The position numbers and the translations under genes are program-made. Of a stretch of 47,036 bases of DNA, positions 16,803-25,345 are shown piece after piece. The number at the start of each line of letters is the position of its first letter. Position 1 is the first letter of the stretch. The stretch spans positions 1-47,036 of the IMG/VR virus record IMGVR_UViG_3300035010_000008. One strand, written 5' to 3'. The notes beneath the pieces were generated by a model. It was not told the DNA's origin and ran no database searches. It saw only the letters and a program-made list of their open reading frames with translations. Source of the DNA: a virus.

Positions 16803-17395
16803 AGCGTGCGCCGGCGGTGGTTGCCGCGGTTGCACAGCGCCATGGCGGCCTTTTCAGAGGCTGCGAACATCTCGCCGCCCTCGCGATCCTCATAGAAGGC
16901 GGTCAGCATGGTCAGCATGGCGCGCTTCAGGATCATCGGCACGTCGGCCGGATTGGCAAAGCCCGCGGTAAGGGTGACCTCGATGTCGCCGAACACGGTA
17001 TGAGGCGATGGCCAGCGGGCAGCGGCAGCGGGATAGATTCGCGCAGGACGGCTCGCCGCGCTCATCTGCGCGTCGGCAATAGCCTGCGTGACGCCCGCGG
17101 TGTCGCGATAGACCAGCGTCAGCGGCTGGCCCGCAGCGATCGGCCAGGCGCGCAGCTTGGTATGGTCGGCGAAGGCGCTGATCCGCTCGGTGACGACGCG
17201 GCGCGTCAGCAGCAGCCCGGTATAGCCCTCCACCCACTCGCGTGACGACACGATCGCGTCTTCGATCAGCGCGTTGTCGGCGCTGGAATCGACGCGCAGG
17301 TGCTTCTTCGCTTCGGCGAGCGTGATCGGTTCGACCGATGGTCCGGGGTCGACTTCGGGCGCGGCAAGGATCGTCGCGAGGTAGAGTGCGATCAT
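16799..17395 (-). CDS. Head-tail connector protein (gp6/gp8-like)
   Basis: 198 residues. PITLAEAKKHLRVDSSADNALIEDAI is the characteristic opening of the HK97 gp6/phiE125 gp8 connector family, which forms the ring beneath the portal. The C-terminal helices (ILKRAMLTMLTAFYEDREG) are also typical. The ATG at 17395 is preferred over 17440 because GGAG lies six bases upstream. It begins the neck operon segment behind two inserted esterase-like genes. Confidence 0.88.
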   Translation of the reverse strand: MIALYLATILAAPEVDPGPSVEPITLAEAKKHLRVDSSADNALIEDAIVSSREWVEGYTGLLLTRRVVTERISAFADHTKLRAWPIAAGQPLTLVYRDTAGVTQAIADAQMSAASRPARIYPAAAARWPSPHTVFGDIEVTLTAGFANPADVPMILKRAMLTMLTAFYEDREGGEMFAASEKAAMALCNRGNHRRRTL

Positions 17396-17461
17396 CGCTA
17401 ACTCCCATCGGAAGGCCGGAGCAGCGTCCGGGTGGAACAATCAGCTGGGAAGCGAGGGGCA

Positions 17462-17478
17462 CCGGCGCCAAGCGCCGG
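17462..17478 (-). terminator. Short hairpin after the esterase gene
   Basis: CCGGCGC and GCGCCGG form a perfect seven-base stem with a CAA loop, four bases beyond the esterase stop and 66 bases before the connector start. No T-run follows. It probably reduces read-through or marks a message end. The rest of 17396-17482 holds only the connector's ribosome binding site. Confidence 0.4.
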
Positions 17479-17482
17479 ACAC

Positions 17483-18238
17483 CTATCGAAGTATGGGCGC
17501 GGCCGCGGCGGCAATCTGCCGTGCCAGCACTTCCTGACCTTCGGCAGTCAGATGGCATTTGTCGCGCTGGCGCAGGGGCAGCGGCAACAGGTCAAGGTCC
17601 GGCCCTATCGTGACATTGGGATTTTCGGCAGCTAGTTGATCTCGGGCTTCATCGAGCGGCTTCCACTTTGTCTGCTTTCCATAGCAGACGCTCTCGCGCA
17701 TGATCAGCCAGCGGTGCTTCGGCGCGGTCGCAAATAGCTTGGTCAGCTCTGCATGGTACGTCGTGGTATCGGTCGATTTTGCAGCATCTGTTTCGCCCTG
17801 CATCCAAATGATCAGGGGGTCAGGAAAGCCCGATCGGTCCAAATCGGTGATAGCTTGCCGAATTTTCGCGCGCTGAGTGTCTGCGGTCCACTGGGATATA
17901 GCCGAGCCAGAAATTGCGAGGTTCGAAATAACGACTGGTTTGCGCAAAAACTCGGCGAACTTGGGCCATATCGATCCCCCTTCGCCAGCGGTGCCTGGCA
18001 TGGGATCGCGGAGATAATAGCACGCGCCGCCGTCAAAAGAATATGATCGAGACCATGAAATATGACGTTTCGGCCCGGTGTTTGACGCGTGAGACTGGCC
18101 GATCACCAGAATTGCATCGGTGCCTTCGGGGCATTTCGCTTCGATTTGAGGAAGCGCAGTGACCGTATGTTCCCATCCCCGCACCGAGATCAGCGCGAAC
18201 ACCAGCAGCGCGGCCGTGAGAATGATTGTTCGCTTCAT
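17483..18238 (-). CDS. Secreted SGNH/sialate-O-acetylesterase-like hydrolase
   Basis: 251 residues with an N-terminal hydrophobic segment (about 4-20) that is a signal peptide or anchor. The body fits the SASA/SGNH family: a nucleophile block VIGQSHASN, a middle IIWMQGETDA box and a C-terminal CHLTAEGQ with the expected His. Such enzymes remove O-acetyl groups from sugars. It lies inside the virion gene block, not among cargo genes. The signal sequence is odd for a virion protein and suggests action in the envelope, for instance altering surface polysaccharide. Substrate unknown. Confidence 0.75.
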   Translation of the reverse strand: MKRTIILTAALLVFALISVRGWEHTVTALPQIEAKCPEGTDAILVIGQSHASNTGPKRHISWSRSYSFDGGACYYLRDPMPGTAGEGGSIWPKFAEFLRKPVVISNLAISGSAISQWTADTQRAKIRQAITDLDRSGFPDPLIIWMQGETDAAKSTDTTTYHAELTKLFATAPKHRWLIMRESVCYGKQTKWKPLDEARDQLAAENPNVTIGPDLDLLPLPLRQRDKCHLTAEGQEVLARQIAAAAAPILR

Positions 18239-18283
18239 CCCGTTCGAATATCAACGCCGGTGCGATGCATCAACATCTGGCGG

Positions 18284-18343
18284 CTAGAGCACCGCCAGCA
18301 CCGCGACCAACCCCCACGCCATCAAGGCAGCGCGCCACTGCAT
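18284..18343 (-). CDS. Possible 19-residue membrane peptide
   Basis: ATG at 18343 overlaps the stop of the large esterase-like gene (TGATG) and opens a 19-codon frame ending in TAG. The product, MQWRAALMAWGLVAVLAVL, would be a single hydrophobic helix. The overlap is the only support, so this may be chance. Confidence 0.25.
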   Translation of the reverse strand: MQWRAALMAWGLVAVLAVL

Positions 18344-20595
18344 CAAACGGCCGTCACAGACGACAGGATTTGCAGCGAGCCGATGTAACTGTCATCGGCG
18401 TAAAGACCGTGCACCCACGAAGATGCGTTCGGCAAATCGCCCGACAGATTGCGGATTTTCACGGTGCCGGTGAAGCCAGCAGCGGATGACAGATGCACCT
18501 TGTTGCCGACAATCTGCGCGCCCGTGAGCGTGATCGATGTTGCAAAATTGTCGTTCGACGCTTCCCACGATGTCAGCGCGTTGCCATCGGCTGCTGACGT
18601 ATAATCGCCGCCGTTGCGAGCGACCAGCGACGACGCGCCATTGAGATCATAATCGACCTCGATCAGGCTGGCGCTGACCTTGGTCGCGCCGGTTACGAAC
18701 GGCCCTTTACCGATCAGCGCCGTGCCGTTGAAGTAGCCGAGGATCGACTTTTCGATCCGGCGGACCATTTCGCCATAGCCGTTGGTGATCGATTTCTCGT
18801 AGTGGACCTCGTCCCCCGACGCCCGCTTGCACCCGAGGGTGTTGAACGCCAGATGCACATTGGCCTGTGATTGAAGGTTCTCTTGACTGGCATAAAGCGC
18901 GCGTTGCGATGCGGCCCAACCGGGCTCTGCACTGCCAGAAGATCGATAACCGGTGATCCCGTAGAATACTGGAATTACCGTGCCGGGGGGCTGCCCGTGC
19001 ATGTAGGGCGCCTGATATTCGGCAAGATTGACGATCCATCGATCATCCCACAGGTCGCCCCCGGAAACGTGCTCGTTTTCACCCTGAAAGAGAATGAGGA
19101 GATCGTAGGCACCACCGGCATAGGCGTGATGATTCTGGATATAGGTCCAGTCTTCGCTCGTCGGGCCAAGCGCCGCGGCGCCGCGCGCTGCAATCGCCAG
19201 TACCTCAAACGAAACCGGAATGTCCCAATATGCCGACAACGCATCGCCAAGCCGGGCGATGCAGCGAGCGACTGTGCTTTCGCTCGTGCTGTTCCAGTAC
19301 CCCGTGGTTTCGTTGAAGAAAGTCGAAGTCGGCGGCATGGCGGGCGGATCAGCTTTTTCGTATACGATTGAGCCTTCGAAGTCCGGCCAGTCGCCGCTCA
19401 ATGCCGACAGCACCATTCCGCCCGAATTGCTCTGACCGATTAGACCAGCGTTGAGCGACACATAGAAATGCTTGATGCTGCAAACCGACGCACCAAGGTT
19501 CGCTTTGCCATCCGCTCCGGCTGGCACCAGCCTGATGCCGTAGGCTTTTCGGCCAGCCAAACCGATCGGAACATCAACAGTGATAGTGCCGACACCTCCG
19601 CCAATAGTCTGATCGGCTAAGGCAACGCGCGCCAATGCCTTGACCTCGGCACCTGTTTCGGTGTTGACCAAGCCCCAGAACATGCGCGTGGGTGCAGCAC
19701 CGAGGTAGCTGAACGCAAAGGTAATGCGAGCGCTGCCGGTGTTGATCGCGGCCCCGGCGGAAGCGCGCTTCTTGGGGTAGAAGCCCTTGATAGCCGTTTC
19801 ATCGACGATGATCGTGGTCGAAACAGGACCGACTTCGATAGATGAAACCGGATTGAAATTGGCGTCATAATTCGGGACACCAAAATTCGTCCCGCCTGGG
19901 TCCGTAAAGACGACACCAAGCGGGTCACCGATAGGAAATCCCAGACCTCGCCGCTGAAAAGCCCTTTTGTTGCCGCCGTCCGTCACAACAATCGTCGTGA
20001 ACCGACTGTCGTTAGCATCGCGAAATAGCTTGGGTGTGCCGTTAAATTGCCCGCCCAGCTTTCGCGATGTTGCACCGGCTGCAACGCTGATAACATTGGT
20101 TGATGAACCGCTGACCACCCGCTTCAGCGTGATCGAAGCTCCGTTATTATTCAGCAGCGCCAGTCGATTGAGATAGTTTACCCCAAGAAGGCAGACCTCC
20201 GCGCGCGTGTTCGACGCAACCGGCAGGTCGGCGGTGATGTATTGGTCACCAGATTGAGTTCCCGGCGAAAGCAGGAAGGAATTGGCTTCGCTGTCGCCCC
20301 AGTAATTTGCCGTGCGCGATCTGATCGCTCCGTCGTGAACAATGGCGTTGAACCTGCCCGGGTTTACTGTGCCGGTTCCCAATGCAGACCAGCCCAAATG
20401 GCCGGGGTTTCCGGTGCCGAGCCCATAATTGGCGCTTGGGTCGCCGGGGCCGAACAGGCGGGTCCCGTTGGCAATGGCGTTGAAGTTTTCCGAATATGTC
20501 GGGGCGATAAATTCTATGGGCGGCTCGGAGGTGCCGCCAGTGGCAACCCGCCGCCCGCCACGAGTGATCAAAGACTGTCCAGGCAGCGCGAACAT
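18343..20595 (-). CDS. Large structural protein with SGNH/SASA esterase domain
   Basis: 750 residues. The first 370 or so are beta-rich and probably bind carbohydrate or the particle. The middle carries an acetylesterase-like domain: LIGQSNSGG (nucleophile block) near 392, LLILFQGENEH near 500 and DEVHY near 600. The last 100 residues form a beta domain (VSASLIEVDYD ... VKIRNLSGDL). No signal peptide is seen, so a virion-borne depolymerase or deacetylase attached to the particle is plausible. It precedes the smaller esterase gene. Confidence 0.72.
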   Translation of the reverse strand: MFALPGQSLITRGGRRVATGGTSEPPIEFIAPTYSENFNAIANGTRLFGPGDPSANYGLGTGNPGHLGWSALGTGTVNPGRFNAIVHDGAIRSRTANYWGDSEANSFLLSPGTQSGDQYITADLPVASNTRAEVCLLGVNYLNRLALLNNNGASITLKRVVSGSSTNVISVAAGATSRKLGGQFNGTPKLFRDANDSRFTTIVVTDGGNKRAFQRRGLGFPIGDPLGVVFTDPGGTNFGVPNYDANFNPVSSIEVGPVSTTIIVDETAIKGFYPKKRASAGAAINTGSARITFAFSYLGAAPTRMFWGLVNTETGAEVKALARVALADQTIGGGVGTITVDVPIGLAGRKAYGIRLVPAGADGKANLGASVCSIKHFYVSLNAGLIGQSNSGGMVLSALSGDWPDFEGSIVYEKADPPAMPPTSTFFNETTGYWNSTSESTVARCIARLGDALSAYWDIPVSFEVLAIAARGAAALGPTSEDWTYIQNHHAYAGGAYDLLILFQGENEHVSGGDLWDDRWIVNLAEYQAPYMHGQPPGTVIPVFYGITGYRSSGSAEPGWAASQRALYASQENLQSQANVHLAFNTLGCKRASGDEVHYEKSITNGYGEMVRRIEKSILGYFNGTALIGKGPFVTGATKVSASLIEVDYDLNGASSLVARNGGDYTSAADGNALTSWEASNDNFATSITLTGAQIVGNKVHLSSAAGFTGTVKIRNLSGDLPNASSWVHGLYADDSYIGSLQILSSVTAV

Positions 20596-20596
20596 C

Positions 20597-21445
20597 TTAC
20601 CAGCTCACCACCGTCAGATCGCCAGCAGAGGCGCCGACCGCTCGGATGCCGCCGACGGGCCGATATGGCGATTCCCATTGCCCCGGCACGCCGGACGCTG
20701 CCGCAGGGACATAATCCGACCCGCCGCCACTCGGGGGCGTCCCAGCGGTGCCCGGCGCCAGGTAAACCGGCGCCGCGGTGAAATTCAGGATCCGGCAGCC
20801 GACGCGGTTCGCATCGGCCGTAAGGATTGTTTGAGCGGTCGCGGCGACAAGCGTCTTGGTCTCATGCGTCGGCGCGCTCTGCGCGCTCGTGACGGTCGCG
20901 GTGATATTTTCCAGCGCGGCGAGGGTGCTGGGGCCTAGTTCCGAAGTGGCAAGCGCAGCAACGGTGGCTGCGCCGAGCTCGACCGCGCCGCTCAGCACGG
21001 CCGTGATGCTCTCGAGCGCAGCGAGGCTGGCAGCGCCGAGCTCCGTCGTCTCAAGGGCTGCGAGCGACGTCGCGCCCAGCTCCACCGTGCCGGTCATGCC
21101 GATATTCTCCAGCGCGGCAAGCGTGGCGGCGCCGAGTTCGGTTGTTTCGAGCGCGGTCAGTGTCGCGCTGCTCAAGCTGACTTCGCCGTCGACCGTGATG
21201 GTTGCGATCAGGGCAGCGAGAAGATTTGCGAGGATAGCGGTCTGCTCGTCCTGATTGGCAGCCGTGGCATCGCCGCCACCGGCGCCGGCACCGATGATCT
21301 CGACGGGAAGGGGAGCGGCATCCGACACGTCGGTCGCCACGCCATTGGCGCCAAAGACGACCTTGCTGCGGGGATAGTGAATGCCGCCGATGTCGTCGGT
21401 GGCAAGAGATACGCCCGTCGCAGGCGCTACAATGTTATCGGCCAT
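20597..21445 (-). CDS. Repeat-rich structural protein, head region
   Basis: 282 residues. The N-terminus begins MADNIVAPATGVSLATDD. Residues about 95-190 contain six copies of an ELGAATLAALE-type unit alternating with short spacers, then a beta-rich C-terminus ending PVGGIRAVGASAGDLTV. The regular repeat suggests a coiled or solenoid shaft, as in fibres or head decorations. It lies two bases upstream of the large esterase-like gene, so both may belong to one head-attached fibre. Function is inferred. Confidence 0.65.
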   Translation of the reverse strand: MADNIVAPATGVSLATDDIGGIHYPRSKVVFGANGVATDVSDAAPLPVEIIGAGAGGGDATAANQDEQTAILANLLAALIATITVDGEVSLSSATLTALETTELGAATLAALENIGMTGTVELGATSLAALETTELGAASLAALESITAVLSGAVELGAATVAALATSELGPSTLAALENITATVTSAQSAPTHETKTLVAATAQTILTADANRVGCRILNFTAAPVYLAPGTAGTPPSGGGSDYVPAAASGVPGQWESPYRPVGGIRAVGASAGDLTVVSW

Positions 21446-21477
21446 CGGGCGCTATCCTTCGAATATGCGGGAATGAA

Positions 21478-21506
21478 TGGCGCCGGCGAGGGGACCGCCG
21501 GCGCCA
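21478..21506 (-). terminator. Strong GC hairpin between head genes
   Basis: TGGCGCCGGCG and CGCCGGCGCCA form a perfect eleven-base stem with a seven-base loop, directly after the stop of the 110-residue head gene. No T-run follows. It is probably a partial terminator or 3' stabiliser that lowers expression of the fibre-like genes relative to capsid. Confidence 0.55.
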
Positions 21507-21512
21507 GCCAGG

Positions 21513-21845
21513 TCAGTCGGCCTTTTTCTCGGCCGCTTGGAGGTTCCTCTGAACAAGGTTCTGCTCGACCTGCTCGGACAGGGTCAGCGTCGGATCGTTG
21601 AAATCGATCTGATTGCTTTCGACGCTGGCGCCCTTGCGGGGCTCGTTGTCGACAGCGGGATGCGACGTGTCGATGCGATCGACGATCGTCGGCTCGATCA
21701 ATGCACCCGACGCGGCGACATAGGTCGCGGGTTCGAGGTTGTCGGCAGTGATGCCCGCGGTGTCGGGCTTGCCCGGGACGTCCGAAAGCGGAACCTTGGT
21801 GGTGTCGACGGTCTTCGCACCGCCAGTATTCTTCGAAACAGCCAT
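21513..21845 (-). CDS. Small head-region hypothetical protein
   Basis: 110 residues, polar, acidic and Thr-rich, with no membrane segment. It lies directly after the major capsid gene between two hairpins. Its place suggests a head decoration or head-completion protein, but no family is recognised. A ribosome binding site, GGAGGCC, precedes the ATG. Confidence 0.6.
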   Translation of the reverse strand: MAVSKNTGGAKTVDTTKVPLSDVPGKPDTAGITADNLEPATYVAASGALIEPTIVDRIDTSHPAVDNEPRKGASVESNQIDFNDPTLTLSEQVEQNLVQRNLQAAEKKAD

Positions 21846-21861
21846 GTTGGCCTCCTATGTT

Positions 21862-21884
21862 GGCCCAGGCGTGTTGCCCGGGCC
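21862..21884 (-). terminator. Hairpin after the major capsid gene
   Basis: In the leftward transcript GGCCCGGGC pairs with GCCUGGGCC over nine positions, one a G-U pair, with a five-base loop. It sits eight bases past the capsid stop. Without a T-run it is more likely an attenuator that separates capsid output from later genes. Confidence 0.5.
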
Positions 21885-21892
21885 GTGGTTGA

Positions 21893-23143
21893 TCACGCCT
21901 GCTTGATGAAGCGCATATATTCGGGGTTCTGGACGCCGCCGCCGACGCGCTTCGTGGTGTAGAAGTGCACGAAGGGCTTGTTGGTGAAGGGGTCGCGCAG
22001 CACGCGGATGCCCACGCGATCGATCACCAGGTAGCTTGCGGCCATGTCGCCGAACAGGATCGACACGAGACCGGTCGTCATGTTCGGCATGCCCGGAACC
22101 TCGACGACAGGGTAACCCTGCAGCGTCGACGGCTGACCGGCGACATAGGTCGGCTGCCAGATATAGTTGCCCTGGCCATCCTTGAGCTTGCGAACCTTAC
22201 CGAGGCTGGTGCGATTGAGGTAGAACTTGGCGTTCGCCACGCGCTCGCTCGGGATCGAATAGACTAGGTCGACAATTTCGTCCGTCGTCACCGCGGCGGC
22301 GCCGGCAACGGTGGTGCCGATGATTGCGCCGAACGGATGCTTCGCGGCGTTTGCAGCGCCGGTCACATAGGTCAGGATCCCGTGCGGCTTGTTGGTTCCG
22401 TTGCCGCTGAGAAACGCCACGTTTTCCTGAATGGCGAATTCGCCTTCGACTTCGTTGGCGAGCCATTCCTCAAGATCGATCGCGACGTCGTCGAGCGCGA
22501 TCTGCGTGATCGCCGGGTTCGCGTACAGCTCGCCCGTTTCGAAGGCGAGCGAAGTCAGCCCCGGCGTGCTGGTCGCCGGTCGCGCCGCGGTTTCCCCGAC
22601 CCAGCCGGATCCGATTACGCCATCGTTATAGACCCGGCTGAAGCCGTTCCCGCTGATCGTGATCACCTGTGCATTCTCGCGGATCGGCGAGCGCTGCTTG
22701 AGCTTGTTGGTGATCGTTCGATCCCACTCGACCGGTGCAAGATAGCCGCCCTCAGCGGCGGTGCCGACCGACATGGCGGCCGAAACGTCGCCGCGGCGCA
22801 TGTGAGCCTTGAAATCGGCCACATATTCCGGGTTCGTCGGATCCATATCGCCGGGGGTGTTGCCGCCGAGGCGGGCCGCGGCGATCAGCTTGGCCTGTTC
22901 GTCGAGCGAAGCTTCGAGCGTCGACATCGTCGCATTGAGCGCGGTCAGCTTTTCGTTGAACAGCACGTCGTCGACCTTGGCCGAGACCTGCGTCTCGTGG
23001 GTCTTCTTGAATTCTTCAAAGGCAGCGTTGAGCTGTGCGATCAGCGCCTTAGGGTCGCTGGCGTCGGCGCGAACGCTGACAACAGCGCGCGGGCGCACGA
23101 GGGCGGTTGCCGCGGCGAACGCGGCAGGCTTGAGCATGTTCAT
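21893..23143 (-). CDS. Major capsid protein, HK97 fold
   Basis: 416 residues. Residues about 25-100 form a charged coiled coil, the scaffold-like delta domain normally cut off by the prohead protease. The HK97-type shell domain follows from about 120 (GGYLAPVEWDRTITNKL ... NGFSRVYNDGVIGSGWVGE ... GTNKPHGILTYVTG ... GYPVVEVPGMPN ... FGDMAASYLVIDR). It lies directly after the protease gene, which fits maturation by cleavage. Length is typical for the family. Confidence 0.95.
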   Translation of the reverse strand: MNMLKPAAFAAATALVRPRAVVSVRADASDPKALIAQLNAAFEEFKKTHETQVSAKVDDVLFNEKLTALNATMSTLEASLDEQAKLIAAARLGGNTPGDMDPTNPEYVADFKAHMRRGDVSAAMSVGTAAEGGYLAPVEWDRTITNKLKQRSPIRENAQVITISGNGFSRVYNDGVIGSGWVGETAARPATSTPGLTSLAFETGELYANPAITQIALDDVAIDLEEWLANEVEGEFAIQENVAFLSGNGTNKPHGILTYVTGAANAAKHPFGAIIGTTVAGAAAVTTDEIVDLVYSIPSERVANAKFYLNRTSLGKVRKLKDGQGNYIWQPTYVAGQPSTLQGYPVVEVPGMPNMTTGLVSILFGDMAASYLVIDRVGIRVLRDPFTNKPFVHFYTTKRVGGGVQNPEYMRFIKQA

Positions 23144-23153
23144 TCTGGATTCC

Positions 23154-24038
23154 TTAGGCTTGGATGGTGTTGAGAAGGCCGGCCATCAGGCCCGCCAGTT
23201 CGGTGTCACCAGCGCCCGGCGTGGTGTCGTCATCGGCAGCGCCTGGCGTGCCTTTGATCTTATTGATGCGGGCGCGCGCCTCGGTGCGCGAATGGCCCGC
23301 ATGGACAAGCGCGAGTTCCATGGCTCGCACCTCATTGACCTGCTTGTCAGATGCCTTTGCATCCTCGTCGACCGTGACCTCGTCGGCGGCGAGCAAGGCG
23401 TCGGCGAACCCGCGATCGACGGCCGTACTGCCCGACATGTAAGTTTCGGCATCCATCCACCGGGCGATCGCCTTGGCGTCCTGACCGGTCCGAGCTGCGT
23501 AAACGTCCGTCATGGCGCTATCGAACGGCTCCAGCCATTCCGCCGTTTCGGCCATGTCATGGCGGTTGCCGATCGCCACGACCCAGCAATTGTGTATCAT
23601 GATGAAGGACGCGGTCCCGATCTCGATGCGGTCGCCAGCCATCGCAATAATCGATGCCGCCGACGCTGCCATGCCCATGATCTTAACCGTCACTGTCTGG
23701 GAATGCTCGCGCAGGACATTGTAAATCGCGATGCCCTCGAACATGTCGCCGCCGGGCGAATTGATCTGCACCTCGACTTCGCGGTCACCGATCGCGCGCA
23801 GCTGCGCCGCAACCTTTTTCGCCGTGATGCCACCGCCTGACCAGAAATCCTCGCCGATGATGTCGAACATCGTGATTACATTGTCGCCGGTGGCGAGCGC
23901 GCGCACGCCTGCGGCTTCATCGCTCCAGCGATCCAGTACGTCGCCTTTCGTGAACGCAGAAACGCGGTTTTCAGCGGGCAGGGGCAGCGCCGCAGGACGA
24001 GCCATAGCGTTCACGCGAATGTCGGGTTTACGCACCAT
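23154..24038 (-). CDS. ClpP-like prohead protease
   Basis: 294 residues. A Ser protease of the ClpP/crotonase fold used by many HK97-like phages to trim scaffold and capsid. Key parts are INSPGGDMFEG near 92-102, the nucleophile Ser in MGMAASAAS near 125 and the His in FIMIHN near 148. The C-terminal third is charged and may act as scaffold. The ATG at 24038 overlaps the portal stop by 11 bases and is preferred to the longer frame, which is portal shadow. Confidence 0.9.
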   Translation of the reverse strand: MVRKPDIRVNAMARPAALPLPAENRVSAFTKGDVLDRWSDEAAGVRALATGDNVITMFDIIGEDFWSGGGITAKKVAAQLRAIGDREVEVQINSPGGDMFEGIAIYNVLREHSQTVTVKIMGMAASAASIIAMAGDRIEIGTASFIMIHNCWVVAIGNRHDMAETAEWLEPFDSAMTDVYAARTGQDAKAIARWMDAETYMSGSTAVDRGFADALLAADEVTVDEDAKASDKQVNEVRAMELALVHAGHSRTEARARINKIKGTPGAADDDTTPGAGDTELAGLMAGLLNTIQA

Positions 24039-25335
24039 TTTCGGAGCCTTCCTTGTCATCAGGCTTGTCGGCCTGCGCGATCGCCGCGGCGGTGGTGCCG
24101 GAGCGGGGCAGGCCTTCGCCACCCTCGATCGGATTGCGGTCGAAACTTTCGCGGACTTCGTTCGGCTCGAGCCAGGCGCCATTCGGGCCGAGCGCTGCCT
24201 TGAAGAAATCCGCCTGATCTTTGAGCGAACCGCGCAGCAGCGCGCCCTCATTGAACTTGGCGTAAAAGGTTTTTTGCTCTTCAGGGGTCAGCAGCCACAT
24301 CCAAATGGCCTCTTCCCAGATGACGAACCAATCCATCAGGCAATAGGTGACCAGAAACAGGCCAAGCTCACGCACGCCGCTGCCCCAGCTGGTTTCGTCG
24401 AACATGAGCAGCGGCCGCGGCGCGCCGGTGAAGCGCGAAACTTCCTCGGCCTCCCTCTTCATCAGCTCAATCAGCTGCGAATCCTTGGCGTTGTAGCCAA
24501 ACGCATTCGCTTTCAGGCCCTCCTCGAGGATCAGCCAGTCGTGTTCGGCATTGGCACCGGCATAACCTTCGGCGAGGCTTTGCTTCAGATGCGCGATCGC
24601 CTCTTCGCCGAGCGTCGCCTCGGTTTGAAGCGCACCGCGCGCCATAGTCCCCTTCGTGAGCAGACGAGCGGCCGCTTGCTGCGCCTTGATGGTCAGGCCG
24701 AGCGTGTCGGCGGCGACATCGAGGAGCGACACCCCATTCAGGCCATCAAGCGACAGCGGCGTGCTGAAGTGAAACACATCGTCGGCCTGCAAGGTGACGA
24801 CGGTGCCGTTCGGACGGGTATATCGAAACGTCAGAACAAAGTCGTCGGACAGCTGCGGCTTAACTGAACGGCGGGCGAGGGGGATGAGCTGGCGCACCGC
24901 GCCCCGAGACTTGATCTTGAGCGCGTAGGCTGAGCCATCGAGCAGCGCCGCCAGCTGCATATAACTTTTGAACCGGCTGGCGGTCTGATAATCGTTAGGC
25001 TTTCGGTGCAAGACGTTGAAAAGCGGGTGTTCCGATGCCTTTTCGGTGAGCTTCCCGTTGCGGCGCATTAGATGGATCGGAAGCTTCCCGATCGAACCGG
25101 CAATGAGATTCATGGCGCGAAAAAAGGTGCTGTTTCGGAGCGCCTGGCGCTCATTTACCGACAGTCCAGAAACGCCAATTCGCCCGTCGCGCATCATTTC
25201 GAGCAAGCCCGGGTCGCTTAGATCGAGGGCGTTATAGGCCATGATCGGGCCGACCGGCGCCGGACGGGAAGCGATTGGCGGTGCGGACGCCGAGGCGATG
25301 CCTATCGCTTCGAGAAGGCGGACGAAAATGCTCAT
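24028..25335 (-). CDS. Portal protein, HK97 family
   Basis: 435 residues. RNSTFFRAMNLIAGSIGKLPIHLMRR near the start and FTGAPRPLLMFDETSWGSGVRELGLFLVTYCL later are hallmarks of the HK97-family portal, the dodecameric ring through which DNA enters the head. The N-terminus is short and basic-poor; the C-terminal end is charged. It lies between terminase and protease in the standard order. Confidence 0.94.
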   Translation of the reverse strand: MSIFVRLLEAIGIASASAPPIASRPAPVGPIMAYNALDLSDPGLLEMMRDGRIGVSGLSVNERQALRNSTFFRAMNLIAGSIGKLPIHLMRRNGKLTEKASEHPLFNVLHRKPNDYQTASRFKSYMQLAALLDGSAYALKIKSRGAVRQLIPLARRSVKPQLSDDFVLTFRYTRPNGTVVTLQADDVFHFSTPLSLDGLNGVSLLDVAADTLGLTIKAQQAAARLLTKGTMARGALQTEATLGEEAIAHLKQSLAEGYAGANAEHDWLILEEGLKANAFGYNAKDSQLIELMKREAEEVSRFTGAPRPLLMFDETSWGSGVRELGLFLVTYCLMDWFVIWEEAIWMWLLTPEEQKTFYAKFNEGALLRGSLKDQADFFKAALGPNGAWLEPNEVRESFDRNPIEGGEGLPRSGTTAAAIAQADKPDDKEGSENGA

Positions 25336-25345
25336 GCGCCCTCCC

